From CBDBGD01 sp965205235 (GTDB taxonomy: Bacteria; Chloroflexota; Dehalococcoidia; Lucifugimonadales; UBA1127), in contig CBDBGD010000004.1 of assembly GCA_965205235.1 (NCBI GenBank), forward strand, positions 62,001 through 126,000: a stretch of 64,000 nucleotides of DNA, written 5' to 3'. How positions within the stretch are numbered: position 1 is the stretch's first letter; each line of letters starts with the position of its first letter. A program made the position numbers and the translations under genes. Under the pieces are notes generated by a model. It ran no database searches, was not told the origin of the DNA, and worked only from the letters and a program-made list of their open reading frames with translations. Below are positions 38,716 through 46,555 of the stretch, piece after piece.

Positions 38716-39653
38716 CGGGCACCCGCGGGCTGGAGGCGGTCAATGGCTTCGTCGCTGCGGAGCTTCGCCAGGCGCTCCTCGACACGGCGGCAGTAGTCGG
38801 CGGAGACGTCGTAGCCAACGAAGCGCCGGCCGGACCGCACGGCGGCGACCGCGGTGGCGCCGACGCCCATGAAGGGGTCGAGGACGACCTCTCCCTCGTA
38901 GGTGTAAAGCTGGATGCAGCGGTAGGGCAACTCCACGGGAAAGGGGGCCGGATGGCCGACCCTTCGTGCTGACTCGGAGGGAAAACTCCAGACGCTCTTG
39001 GTGTACTCCAGGAACTCGACGTCCGTGATGGTGGGCTGGCGTCCGTCAATCTTGGGGCGGCGGTAGGTCTCTTTGCAGAACACCAGGATGTACTCGTGGG
39101 TGTCCCGCAGGGTGGGGTTAGAGGCGGAGCGCCAGCTTCCCCAGGCGGTGGAAGCGGCCGCGGAGGCGCCCTTGTCCCAGATGACCTCACCGCGCATGAG
39201 AAAGCCCACGTCGGCGGCGTCCTGGGCCACGTACAGGTGCAGGGGGACGTAGGGCCTGCGGCCCAGGTTGGCGACGTTGATGCACAGACGGCCGCCGGGC
39301 ACGAGGACGCGGTAGGTCTCCGCCATCACATGTCGGAGTAGGGTTCGGTAGTCGGTCAGGGAGAGGTCCTGGTCGTACTCCTTGCCCACGTTGTAGGGGG
39401 GCGAGGTGACCGCGAGGTGGACGGAGCAGTCCGGCAGCTCGTGCATACGCTCGCTGGTATGAGGGAAGACGCGGTCAGCGACGTCGGGTGGCAAGGGGGT
39501 CTCGCGGTACTCGACGTTCTTGTCATCGAGCGAGTCCGGGTAGAGTCGCCTACGGTAGAAGGCGGAGGAGTCGTGGCTGATGCGCCCCGGCGAGCCAAAG
39601 GCGCTGGTTTGCGTGCCCCTACCGCTTCGGCGCTGCGCCCGTCGTTCCGGCAT
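38712..39653 (-). CDS. DNA methyltransferase (N6-adenine/N4-cytosine, beta-class order)
   Basis: The 313-residue protein from the ATG at 39653 has catalytic motif IV TSPPYNVGKEYD (residues 83-94) before the SAM-binding motif I DPFMGVGATAVAA, the beta-class order. Internal LVPGGRLCINVAN and DTHEYILVFCKETYR fit site-specific DNA methylases. The S-P-P-Y form is common in N4-cytosine enzymes but also occurs in CcrM/HinfI-like N6-adenine enzymes. No restriction gene is adjacent. It diverges from a HigA-like regulator with overlapping promoters. The frame extends upstream into that promoter region without an RBS. Confidence 0.9.
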   Translation of the reverse strand: MPERRAQRRSGRGTQTSAFGSPGRISHDSSAFYRRRLYPDSLDDKNVEYRETPLPPDVADRVFPHTSERMHELPDCSVHLAVTSPPYNVGKEYDQDLSLTDYRTLLRHVMAETYRVLVPGGRLCINVANLGRRPYVPLHLYVAQDAADVGFLMRGEVIWDKGASAAASTAWGSWRSASNPTLRDTHEYILVFCKETYRRPKIDGRQPTITDVEFLEYTKSVWSFPSESARRVGHPAPFPVELPYRCIQLYTYEGEVVLDPFMGVGATAVAAVRSGRRFVGYDVSADYCRRVEERLAKLRSDEAIDRLQPAGAR

Positions 39654-39683
39654 AGGTGGGTCGCTCCCCTCCAGGCTGGGTGG

Positions 39684-39710
39684 ATTATAGCAGCACCGGT
39701 GAGGTATCAT
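39684..39710. promoter_or_regulatory. Overlapping divergent promoters (methyltransferase and HigA-like gene)
   Basis: On the minus strand TGCTATAAT (39692-39684) is an excellent extended -10 for the methyltransferase. On the plus strand TATCAT (39705-39710) is a likely -10 for the antitoxin-like gene. They lie 15 bp apart, so one bound protein could control both. Confidence 0.55.
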
Positions 39711-39732
39711 CCCAGCCGCTGAGGAGGGCTGT

Positions 39733-40032
39733 ATGACTGCCCGTGAAGCGATACACCCAGGGGAGCACCTGGCGGAGATCATGGAGGAGATGGGGATTAC
39801 CCAATACCGCCTGGCGAAGACGATTGGCGTGCCCCAGGTACGCATACACGACATCGTTCACTGTCGCAGGTCCATCACGGCGGACACCGCGCTTCGCATC
39901 GGCAAGGCCCTTGGGATGACGCCCGACTTCTGGCTCAACCTCCAGAGGATGTATGACCTTGACGTGGCCCGCTCGTCGACCGACACGAGCAGGATTGAAC
40001 CATTGATCGAGGCGTCTTCTGCGGGGGGTTAG
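39733..40032 (+). CDS. higA: HigA-family antitoxin / XRE-type regulator
   Basis: The 99-residue protein starts MTAREAIHPGEHLAEIMEEM, the standard HigA opening. Its XRE helix-turn-helix is ITQYRLAKTIGVPQVRIHDI, and it continues ITADTALRIGKALGMTPDFW. HigA normally neutralises the mRNA endonuclease HigB and represses the operon. No HigB ORF lies upstream or downstream, so this copy is solitary or regulatory. GAGGAGG precedes the ATG. It diverges from the methyltransferase and converges with the cysteine synthase gene. Confidence 0.9.
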   Translation: MTAREAIHPGEHLAEIMEEMGITQYRLAKTIGVPQVRIHDIVHCRRSITADTALRIGKALGMTPDFWLNLQRMYDLDVARSSTDTSRIEPLIEASSAGG

Positions 40033-40042
40033 TCAGGTCCGG

Positions 40043-40975
40043 CTACCACCAGAGACGGTTGTCGGGGTCGCCGTGGGAGGTGAGGAGGGGTTCGGCGCCG
40101 AGGAGCGTGGGGGTGTAGCGCCAGCCGGTGTCGGCGAGCAGGGCGACGACGTTGCCCTTCGACATGCGGCGAGCCACTCGAAAGGCGGCGTGGAGGACGG
40201 CCCCGGAGGAGACGCCGGCGAAGAGGCCTTCGTTCTCCAGCAGGGCCCGCATGGCGCTGAAGCTCTGGGCGCTGTCGACCAGGAAGCGGCTGTCGAGTAG
40301 GGCCTCGTCGAGCAGGGGCGGCGTGTAACCCTCCTCCAGGCTGCGGATGCCCTGGATCTGGTCGCCGAGCTGCGGCGTCACGCCGATGATGCGGCGGCGA
40401 GGGTTGTCCTCCTTGAGCCGCCGACCCACGCCGGTTATGGTGCCACCCGTGCCGATGCCGGCGACGAAGACGTCGACCTCCGGCAGAGCGTCGAGAATCT
40501 CCTGGCCCGTGGTGCGGTAGTGGACCCGAACGTTGGCCTGGGCCTGGAACTGGCGGGTGGCGTAGCAGCCCGGCTCTTCCGCCAAGCGCAGGGCTCTCTC
40601 GATGGGGCCGCGCATGCCCGCCTCGAAGGGAGCGGGAACGACGCGGGCGCCCAGGAGGCCCAGCATCTCCGTCACGCCCGGCGCGACCATGGGCGGCGCG
40701 ACGACGACGAGGCCGTAGCCCTTCTGCTTGGCCACCAAGGCAAGGGAGAGGGCCATGTTGCCGGTACTGGCCTCCACCAGCGTCATGCCGGGGCGCAGCT
40801 CGCCGCGGGCCTCAGCCTCTTCGACAATTGCCCGGGCGACGCGGTCCTTGATGCTCCCCGTGGGGTTTACGCCCTCCAGCTTGGCGTAGAGGGGCACGCC
40901 GGGCTTGGGGCTCAGATGCGTGAGCTCGACCAAGGGCGTGTTGCCGATGGTGTCGAGGATGCTGGACGAGGCCAT
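40043..40975 (-). CDS. Cysteine synthase family PLP enzyme (CysK/CysM-like)
   Basis: The 310-residue beta-family PLP protein begins SSSILDTIGNTPLVELTHL. The PLP Lys is in GVNPTGSIKDRVARA, the substrate loop is EASTGNMALSLALVA (canonical TSGNTG is altered) and the phosphate-binding loop is GTGGTITGVGRR. It would make cysteine from O-acetyl- or O-phosphoserine and sulfide, though the altered loop leaves other beta-replacement reactions possible. The start at 40975 has GGGAGC upstream; an ATG at 40999 lies almost at the predicted transcription start. Confidence 0.9.
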   Translation of the reverse strand: MASSSILDTIGNTPLVELTHLSPKPGVPLYAKLEGVNPTGSIKDRVARAIVEEAEARGELRPGMTLVEASTGNMALSLALVAKQKGYGLVVVAPPMVAPGVTEMLGLLGARVVPAPFEAGMRGPIERALRLAEEPGCYATRQFQAQANVRVHYRTTGQEILDALPEVDVFVAGIGTGGTITGVGRRLKEDNPRRRIIGVTPQLGDQIQGIRSLEEGYTPPLLDEALLDSRFLVDSAQSFSAMRALLENEGLFAGVSSGAVLHAAFRVARRMSKGNVVALLADTGWRYTPTLLGAEPLLTSHGDPDNRLWW

Positions 40976-41007
40976 GGACGCTCCCAGGATGACCGGCATT
41001 CGACGGG

Positions 41008-41036
41008 ATTGTAGCCAGCCGCGAGCGCGCAGTAAA
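41008..41036 (-). promoter_or_regulatory. Promoter of the cysteine synthase-like gene
   Basis: On the minus strand TTTACT (41036-41031), 17 bp and TACAAT (41013-41008). The predicted transcript starts near 41001, which favours translation from 40975. Confidence 0.6.
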
Positions 41037-41081
41037 CCGTCGTCAGTACGATACAGAGGCGTCGGGGGTCTCGGCGCGGGC

Positions 41082-41090
41082 TGGTACAAT
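41082..41090 (+). promoter_or_regulatory. Extended -10 promoter of recF
   Basis: TGGTACAAT carries TACAAT with a TGn extension. It gives recF (41130) a leader of about 33 nt. No -35 consensus is visible. Confidence 0.5.
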
Positions 41091-41129
41091 GAGGAGGTCA
41101 CCCCGTCTTCCGGCGGCCATGGGGGTCCG

Positions 41130-42305
41130 ATGCACCTCACGCACCTGACGCTGCGGAACTTTCGCAACTACCGAGCGCTCGACCTGGATCTCGCGCCGGG
41201 CCTGATCGTGCTGGCCGGTGACAACGCCCAGGGAAAGAGCAACCTTCTGGAAGCGATCTACCTGCTGGCTCTGACCAAGTCCCACCGGGCTGAGAACGAC
41301 CGGGAGACGGTGCGCATCCAGAGCCTTGAAGATGAGCCGTACACGCGGGTGGCAGGCACGGCTCGGCTTCGGGACGGCAGCGAGCTGCGGGTGCAGGTGG
41401 ACATGGCCCTTCCCATGCCGGGCGCTACGCCGGGCCTGGGGCCCGGAGGCGGGGCGCTTCGCAAGAGCCTGCGGGTGAACAAGTCGCCCAAGCCCGCGGC
41501 AGAAGTGGTGGGCATGCTGAGCGCGGTGCTGTTCTCCGCCGAGGACATCGCCCTGGTGCACGGCTCTCCGGCGGGCAGACGGCGCTTCCTAGACGTGCTG
41601 CTGTCGCAGATGAGCCGCGACTACCTGCGGACGCTTCAGGGGTACCAGAAGGTGCTAGCGCAACGCAACCATCTGCTCCGGCGCATCGCAGACGGCCACG
41701 CGCACCCGGACGAGCTACCCTTCTGGGACGAGGAGCTCTGCACTCGCGGCGGGCAGGTGGTCCAGGAGCGGGACTGGGCGGTCAAGGCCCTGGCCCCACT
41801 CGCTGCCGACATCCACGCCTCCGTGGCCTCGCCGGAGCCCGCGCTGTCGGTGGTGCACGGGACGCGAGTGGCGCCGGGAGAGTCGGCGGAGGAGACTGCG
41901 CAGCGGCTCCGGGAAGGGCTGGAGCAAGGACGCCGCCGAGAGCTCCTGTTGAAGCAGACGCTGGTAGGCCCCCATCGGGACGACCTGCGACTTCTGCTGG
42001 ACGGGCGGGAGGCCGATACGTACGGCTCACGCGGCCAGTCTCGCACGGTTGCGCTGGCCCTGCGGCTGGCGGAGGCACGACTGCTCGCGTCGCGACGGGG
42101 CGAGGAGCCGCTCCTTCTCCTAGACGACGCGCTGGCGGAGCTGGACGAGACCCGGAGGCAGCGCGTCCTGGAGATGGCGGGCGCCTCCGAGCAGGCCCTA
42201 CTCACCACCATCGGCAGCACGGAGCACGCCTCGCTGTCATCGCGAGCGCTGACGTGGCTGTGGGTGCAGGACGGGACGGTCTCGGCGGAGCAAGGGGAGG
42301 CGTGA
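41130..42305 (+). CDS. recF: DNA replication and repair protein RecF
   Basis: The 391-residue SMC-like ATPase loads RecA at gapped DNA. It starts MHLTHLTLRNFRNYRALDL, with Walker A GDNAQGKSNLLEAIY, a signature region including YGSRGQSRTVALALRLAEA, and Walker B LLLLDDALAELDETRR. The ATG at 41130 is preferred because it aligns with the family N-terminus and lies after an extended -10. It is not next to dnaA or dnaN, its usual neighbours; here it precedes a cobalamin adenosyltransferase. Confidence 0.95.
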   Translation: MHLTHLTLRNFRNYRALDLDLAPGLIVLAGDNAQGKSNLLEAIYLLALTKSHRAENDRETVRIQSLEDEPYTRVAGTARLRDGSELRVQVDMALPMPGATPGLGPGGGALRKSLRVNKSPKPAAEVVGMLSAVLFSAEDIALVHGSPAGRRRFLDVLLSQMSRDYLRTLQGYQKVLAQRNHLLRRIADGHAHPDELPFWDEELCTRGGQVVQERDWAVKALAPLAADIHASVASPEPALSVVHGTRVAPGESAEETAQRLREGLEQGRRRELLLKQTLVGPHRDDLRLLLDGREADTYGSRGQSRTVALALRLAEARLLASRRGEEPLLLLDDALAELDETRRQRVLEMAGASEQALLTTIGSTEHASLSSRALTWLWVQDGTVSAEQGEA

Positions 42306-42345
42306 ACCGGCTCGCACGGCAGTAGGGCGTGGGCGCAGGGGCCAG

Positions 42346-42354
42346 TGCTATAAT
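42346..42354 (+). promoter_or_regulatory. Extended -10 promoter upstream of cobalamin adenosyltransferase
   Basis: TGCTATAAT: consensus TATAAT with TGn extension, 18 bp before the GTG at 42373. It may also drive the downstream hydrolase and his genes. Confidence 0.6.
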
Positions 42355-42372
42355 TCCCAGTTGGAGGACGTG

Positions 42373-42933
42373 GTGCCAAAGCTGTACACGAAATACGGGG
42401 ACCGCGGCGAGACGGGCCTACTCTACGGCGGCCGCGTCCCGAAGACGGACTCGCGGGTGGAGGCGTACGGGACGGTGGACGAGGCGGTGGCGGCCCTGGG
42501 GTTGGCCCGCGCGCTTTCGACGAGTCCCAGGGTGAAAGAGATCACCCTGGAGATACAGCGAGCGCTCTTCACCGTGGCGGCGGAGCTCGCCACGGCCCCC
42601 TCGCACTACGAGACGTTCAAGACGCACTTCCATCCCACGACGCCGGAGATGACGGCCGAGATCGAGCAGACCATCGATGTTCTGTCGGAGGAAGTACAGC
42701 TGCCGCGCTCCTTCGTCATTCCCGGCGCCTCGCCAGCCTCCGCGGCCCTGGACATCGCCCGCTCAACGCTGCGCCGGGCCGAGCGCCGGGTGGCGGGGAT
42801 GAAAGAGGAGGGGCTGCTGGCCAACGAGGAGGACCTTCGCTACCTGAACCGGGTCGCCGATCTGCTGTTTCTCCTCGCCCGCTACGAGGACAGGGCCCTC
42901 CCGCCCGAGCTGCTGACCGGGCAGGGACGCTAA
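42373..42933 (+). CDS. Cob(I)alamin adenosyltransferase, PduO type
   Basis: The 186-residue trimeric enzyme transfers adenosyl from ATP to cob(I)alamin. The N-terminal ATP motif YTKYGDRGETGLLYGG and the later LRRAERRVAGM and LRYLNRVADLLFLLARYED match the PduO/MMAB family. The GTG at 42373 follows GGAGG by 5 bp; the frame is open a few codons upstream to a TTG. Its presence implies use of adenosylcobalamin enzymes. The next gene begins 6 bp later. Confidence 0.95.
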   Translation: MPKLYTKYGDRGETGLLYGGRVPKTDSRVEAYGTVDEAVAALGLARALSTSPRVKEITLEIQRALFTVAAELATAPSHYETFKTHFHPTTPEMTAEIEQTIDVLSEEVQLPRSFVIPGASPASAALDIARSTLRRAERRVAGMKEEGLLANEEDLRYLNRVADLLFLLARYEDRALPPELLTGQGR

Positions 42934-42939
42934 GCCTCC

Positions 42940-43686
42940 ATGCGTCGCTCCATCATGCCATCCCGCCGAGCCCGGATAGCTCTCGTGGCCGCGCTGCTGG
43001 CAGCCGTGGCGGCCGTGGCCTGCGGCGGGGAAGATCAGCAGCGGGCGGAGTGCCCGGCCGTGGGCGCGTCGACCTACACGCCCGTGGCGTTCAACACCAA
43101 GGACGGCGTGACGCTCTGCGGGCGACTGTACGGCGCGGGTCAGCCGTCGGTGGTGCTGTCCCACATGCAGCCCACGGACCAGGAGAGCTGGGCGGCCTTC
43201 GCCGAGACGGCGGCACAGCAGGGCTACACCGCCCTGACGTTCAACTTCCGGGGCTATGCTCCATCGGGCGGCGAACGGGAGATTTCCAAGCTGGACGTGG
43301 ACGTGGAGGCGGCGGTGGACTTCCTGCTGAGCAGGGGCGCCAAGGGCATCTTCCTGATAGGGGCCAGCATGGGGGGAACGGCATCGGTCAAGTACGCGTC
43401 GCGGGAGGGCGTGCTGGGCGTGGCGGCCCTGTCGGCGCCGACGGAGTTCGAGGGCCTGGAAGCCCTGGGGGGCGCGTCGGCGGTTGTGGGGCCCAAGCTC
43501 TTCATCGCAGCGGAGGGCGATCGGAGCGCGCAGCAGGCTGCGGCGGCCTACTACGAAGCCACGTCGGAGCCCCGCATCCTGGAGATCTACACCGGAAGCG
43601 ACCATGGCACGAACCTCCTGGAAGGCACGCACGGGGCACAGGTGACGGGGCGGCTCCTGGAGTTCATGGAGATCTTCTCGCCGTGA
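42940..43686 (+). CDS. Alpha/beta-hydrolase lipoprotein
   Basis: The 248-residue protein has a basic lipoprotein signal ending AAVAAVAC (Cys28) and then GGEDQQ, so it should be anchored outside the membrane. The hydrolase fold shows ALTFNFRGYAPSGGE, nucleophile elbow FLIGASMGGTASV and a late His in GSDHGTNLLEG; the acid is probably within FIAAEGDRS. It resembles dienelactone-hydrolase-like or serine esterase proteins. The substrate is unknown. It overlaps hisH by 4 bp, so it sits inside the his transcript. Confidence 0.88.
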   Translation: MRRSIMPSRRARIALVAALLAAVAAVACGGEDQQRAECPAVGASTYTPVAFNTKDGVTLCGRLYGAGQPSVVLSHMQPTDQESWAAFAETAAQQGYTALTFNFRGYAPSGGEREISKLDVDVEAAVDFLLSRGAKGIFLIGASMGGTASVKYASREGVLGVAALSAPTEFEGLEALGGASAVVGPKLFIAAEGDRSAQQAAAAYYEATSEPRILEIYTGSDHGTNLLEGTHGAQVTGRLLEFMEIFSP

Positions 43687-44306
43687 CGCCCGTCGAAGTG
43701 GCAGTGGTGGACTACGGCGCGGGCAACCTTCGGAGCGTCGCCAAGGCCCTGGAGTACCTGGGCGCAACGCCGGTGGTAACCAGCGACCCACACGCGCTGG
43801 CCAAGGCACAGGCCATCATCCTGCCCGGACAGGGGGCATGCGACTCGGCGATGCGGGCGCTGGAAGGCCTGGGGCTGGTGGAGCCGGTACGCGAGGCGAT
43901 TCGAGGGGGCGTGCCGTTCTTCGGCGTCTGCCTGGGACTGCAACTGCTGTTCGATGTATCGGAGGAGGGGGACGTGGAGTGCCTGGGCATCCTGCCCGGC
44001 CGGGTCCGCCTCCTGGACGACGGGCTGAAGGTGCCACACATGGGGTGGAGCAGCGTGTCGTTCCGGTCGGACCACCCGGTATTCGAAGGGGTGCCGCAGG
44101 AGAGCTACTTCTACTTCGTACACAGCTACTATCCGGAACCCGACGACGCGGGCGACACGGCAGCGACGGCGTCCTACGGCCGGACGTTCTGCTGCGCCGT
44201 CGCCCAGGGAACGCTGATGGCGACGCAGTTCCACCCGGAGAAGAGCGGGAGATGGGGTCTTCGGCTCTACGAGAACTTCCTGCGCTTCGTCCGGCAGCAG
44301 GCCTGA
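43683..44306 (+). CDS. hisH: Imidazole glycerol phosphate synthase, glutaminase subunit
   Basis: The 207-residue class I glutamine amidotransferase supplies ammonia to HisF. The triad is visible as the Cys in FFGVCLGLQLLF and the His and Glu in TQFHPEKSGRWGL. It starts VEVAVVDYGAGNLRSVAKAL. The GTG at 43683 overlaps the stop of the hydrolase gene. hisA follows 7 bp later and hisF lies three genes downstream. Confidence 0.97.
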   Translation: MTPVEVAVVDYGAGNLRSVAKALEYLGATPVVTSDPHALAKAQAIILPGQGACDSAMRALEGLGLVEPVREAIRGGVPFFGVCLGLQLLFDVSEEGDVECLGILPGRVRLLDDGLKVPHMGWSSVSFRSDHPVFEGVPQESYFYFVHSYYPEPDDAGDTAATASYGRTFCCAVAQGTLMATQFHPEKSGRWGLRLYENFLRFVRQQA

Positions 44307-44313
44307 CACGGCC

Positions 44314-45045
44314 ATGGACGTCATTCCCGCCATCGACCTGAAGGGCGGCCGCTGCGTGCGGCTCTACCAGGGCGACTACGACCGGGAGCAGGTCTTCTCC
44401 GACGACCCCGTGGCCGTCGCGCTGGAGTGGGAGCGGCAGGGGGCCCGCCGGCTGCACATCGTCGACCTGGAGGGGGCGCGCGACGGTCGCCCGGTGAACC
44501 TGAAGGCTGTGGAAGCCATTGCCGCGCGGGCGGCGGTACCACTCCAGGTGGGCGGGGGCATCCGAGACCTGGCGACGGCCCAGCACCTGCTGTGGGCAGG
44601 AGCGCAGCGGGTGGTGCTGGGCACCGCAGCGGTGGAGTCGCCCGATCTGGTGGAGGCGATCATCGACGGCTACGGCGCCGAGGCCGTGGTCGTCTCCATC
44701 GACGCGCGGGACGGGATGGTGGCGCTCCGGGGGTGGCGGGCAGCGTCCGAGGTGACGGCCAGCGAACTCCTTGCGTCGATGGTCGGGCGGGGCGTGCAGC
44801 GCTTCGTCTACACGGACATCTCGCGGGACGGGACGATGACGTCGCCGAACTTCGCGGCGATGGAAGAGGTCGTGGCCGCCACGCCGGCGGCGGTCCTCGC
44901 CGCGGGGGGCATCGCCTCGGTGGAGCACCTGGTGCGCCTGGCGCGGACGGGTGTGGAGGGGGCCATCGTGGGGCAGGCGCTGTACGTGGGGGCTTTCTCC
45001 CTGGCGGAAGCGCTGGGCCGGGTGGACCAGGCCTCGGCGTCCTGA
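44314..45045 (+). CDS. hisA: ProFAR isomerase
   Basis: The 243-residue half-barrel-duplicated TIM barrel isomerises the histidine intermediate ProFAR to PRFAR. Catalytic Asp residues are in VIPAIDLKGGRCVRLYQGD and in VVSIDARDGMVALRGW; phosphate-binding loops are VGGGIRDLATA and AAGGIASVEHL. The ATG lies 7 bp after hisH. Confidence 0.97.
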   Translation: MDVIPAIDLKGGRCVRLYQGDYDREQVFSDDPVAVALEWERQGARRLHIVDLEGARDGRPVNLKAVEAIAARAAVPLQVGGGIRDLATAQHLLWAGAQRVVLGTAAVESPDLVEAIIDGYGAEAVVVSIDARDGMVALRGWRAASEVTASELLASMVGRGVQRFVYTDISRDGTMTSPNFAAMEEVVAATPAAVLAAGGIASVEHLVRLARTGVEGAIVGQALYVGAFSLAEALGRVDQASAS

Positions 45046-45073
45046 GCCGTCTGCTCCCCCGGTCTGGGTGCGG

Positions 45074-45079
45074 TATACT
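45074..45079 (+). promoter_or_regulatory. Putative internal -10 box in the his cluster
   Basis: TATACT lies 43 bp before the GTG of the SAM-like gene. A matching -35 is not evident. Confidence 0.35.
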
Positions 45080-45122
45080 GGAGGCCACGTCCAGCGAGGC
45101 GATCAATCGGAGGAGACCAACC

Positions 45123-45686
45123 GTGGCAACAAAAGCCAAGGCGAAGGGCGCAGAGGAAGAAGGCAGCTACCCCATCGAGCAGGTGGACCCACTGCGGCTC
45201 ATCGCCATTCTGCCCATTCGACCACACAACGTGGTGGCGATCATTCGAGCGGGGACAGGCCACCTTGCGATTCCGCTGGCCAAGTACCTCTATTCCGGCA
45301 AAGTCTACGCTGTGACCGACGGCGCCGAGACGGGAAAGGCGCTAAGGGAGAAGCTCAACACTATCCGGCTGACCAACGTGGTCATCCTCCTGGAGTCGCA
45401 GCAGAGCAAGGTCCCCAAGGAGGGGCTGGACGGCATCCTCCTGCCCCTTACGCTGAACGGGGCCGCCAACAAGAAGTCCTACCTGCGGAAGACGGCGGAC
45501 CTGCTCAAGCCGGGGGGATGGGCGGCCGTGCTGGAGTGGTACAAGAGAGAGACGCCGGAAGGGCCGCCCATGAGGCGTCGCCTGGATGCGGCGGCGGTCA
45601 TGGAGCTGGCCAAAGAGACCGGCTATCGCTTCAGCGAGCGTCGGGACCTGGACGACCAGCGGTACATGGTGGTGCTGCGGAAGTAG
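45123..45686 (+). CDS. Class I SAM-methyltransferase-fold protein in the his cluster
   Basis: The 187-residue protein starts at GTG behind GGAGGAG. A charged N-terminus precedes IIRAGTGHLAIPLAKYLYSG, where a methyltransferase motif I would lie but without its usual DxGxGxG. VYAVTDGAETGKALREKL, LTNVVILLESQQ, DGILLPLTLNG, and LKPGGWAAVLEWYKRE then follow the Rossmann methyltransferase order, with LKPGG diagnostic. It may methylate a small molecule or be a degenerate binder. No his enzyme of this kind is known to me. It is flanked by hisA and hisF with 73-77 bp gaps. Confidence 0.75.
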   Translation: MATKAKAKGAEEEGSYPIEQVDPLRLIAILPIRPHNVVAIIRAGTGHLAIPLAKYLYSGKVYAVTDGAETGKALREKLNTIRLTNVVILLESQQSKVPKEGLDGILLPLTLNGAANKKSYLRKTADLLKPGGWAAVLEWYKRETPEGPPMRRRLDAAAVMELAKETGYRFSERRDLDDQRYMVVLRK

Positions 45687-45759
45687 GCAGCACTCGGCGC
45701 AGACGCTCCCGACACGCAGAGAATGGAAGACTGACCTCACTACTCAGGCGGACGTGGGT

Positions 45760-46554
45760 ATGCTCACCAAGCGCATCGTTCCCTGCCTGGACGTCCGAGG
45801 AGGGCGGGTGGTCAAGGGTGTGCGGTTCCTGGACCACCGCGACGCCGGCGACCCCGTGGAAATGGCCATCCGCTACGACCGCGAGGGCGCGGACGAGCTG
45901 GTCTTCTACGACATCACAGCCTCGGCTGACGAGCGGGGCATCATGCGGGAGGTGGTGGCACGGGTGGCGGAGCAGGTCTTCATCCCCCTGGCCGTGGGGG
46001 GCGGCCTGCGGTCGGTGGAGGACATGCAGGCGATGCTCAAGACCGGTGCGGACAAGGTCTCCATCAACACGGCCGCGGTGGAGAACCCCGACCTCATCCG
46101 GGAAGGGGCGGACCGCTTCGGCAGCCAGTGCATCGTCCTGGGACTGGACGCCATGCGCGTGTCCGACAGCCCGCCTCGATGGGAGGTCCGGGTACGGACG
46201 GGCCGCGGAGGCGGGCGGCCCACGGGCTTGGACGCGATCGAGTGGGCGTCACGGGCCGTCGAACTGGGAGCGGGAGAGATCGTGGTGAACAGCATGGACG
46301 CGGACGGCACCCGGCAGGGGTACGACCTGGACCTGCTGCGGGCGCTGGCCGACGTGGCAACGGTCCCCGTCGTCGCCAGCGGGGGCGCGGGCAGCCCGGA
46401 GCACATGTACCAGGCGCTGGCCGAGGGCAAGGCCGACGCCGCCCTGGCCGCCAGCATCTTCCACTACGGGAGCCACCCCATCCCGGAGGTGAAGGCCTAC
46501 CTGGCGGCCCGTGGCATCCCGGTGCGGCCTTACGACAACGGGGTGGACGGCTGA
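45760..46554 (+). CDS. hisF: Imidazole glycerol phosphate synthase, cyclase subunit
   Basis: The 264-residue TIM barrel forms the imidazole ring and AICAR using ammonia from HisH. Catalytic Asp residues are in RIVPCLDVRGGRVVKG and IVLGLDAMR; loops VGGGLRSVEDM and ASGGAGSPEHM bind phosphate. A short insertion before GRPTGLDAIEWA makes it about ten residues longer than usual. Start at the ATG at 45760 by family alignment; no strong RBS is visible. Confidence 0.97.
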   Translation: MLTKRIVPCLDVRGGRVVKGVRFLDHRDAGDPVEMAIRYDREGADELVFYDITASADERGIMREVVARVAEQVFIPLAVGGGLRSVEDMQAMLKTGADKVSINTAAVENPDLIREGADRFGSQCIVLGLDAMRVSDSPPRWEVRVRTGRGGGRPTGLDAIEWASRAVELGAGEIVVNSMDADGTRQGYDLDLLRALADVATVPVVASGGAGSPEHMYQALAEGKADAALAASIFHYGSHPIPEVKAYLAARGIPVRPYDNGVDG

Positions 46555-46555
46555 G

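Noticed and set aside
39654..40042. HigB toxin partner for the HigA-like gene
   Set aside because: The 79 bp upstream is promoter DNA and the next gene downstream is an opposing cysteine synthase homologue; no toxin-sized ORF exists.
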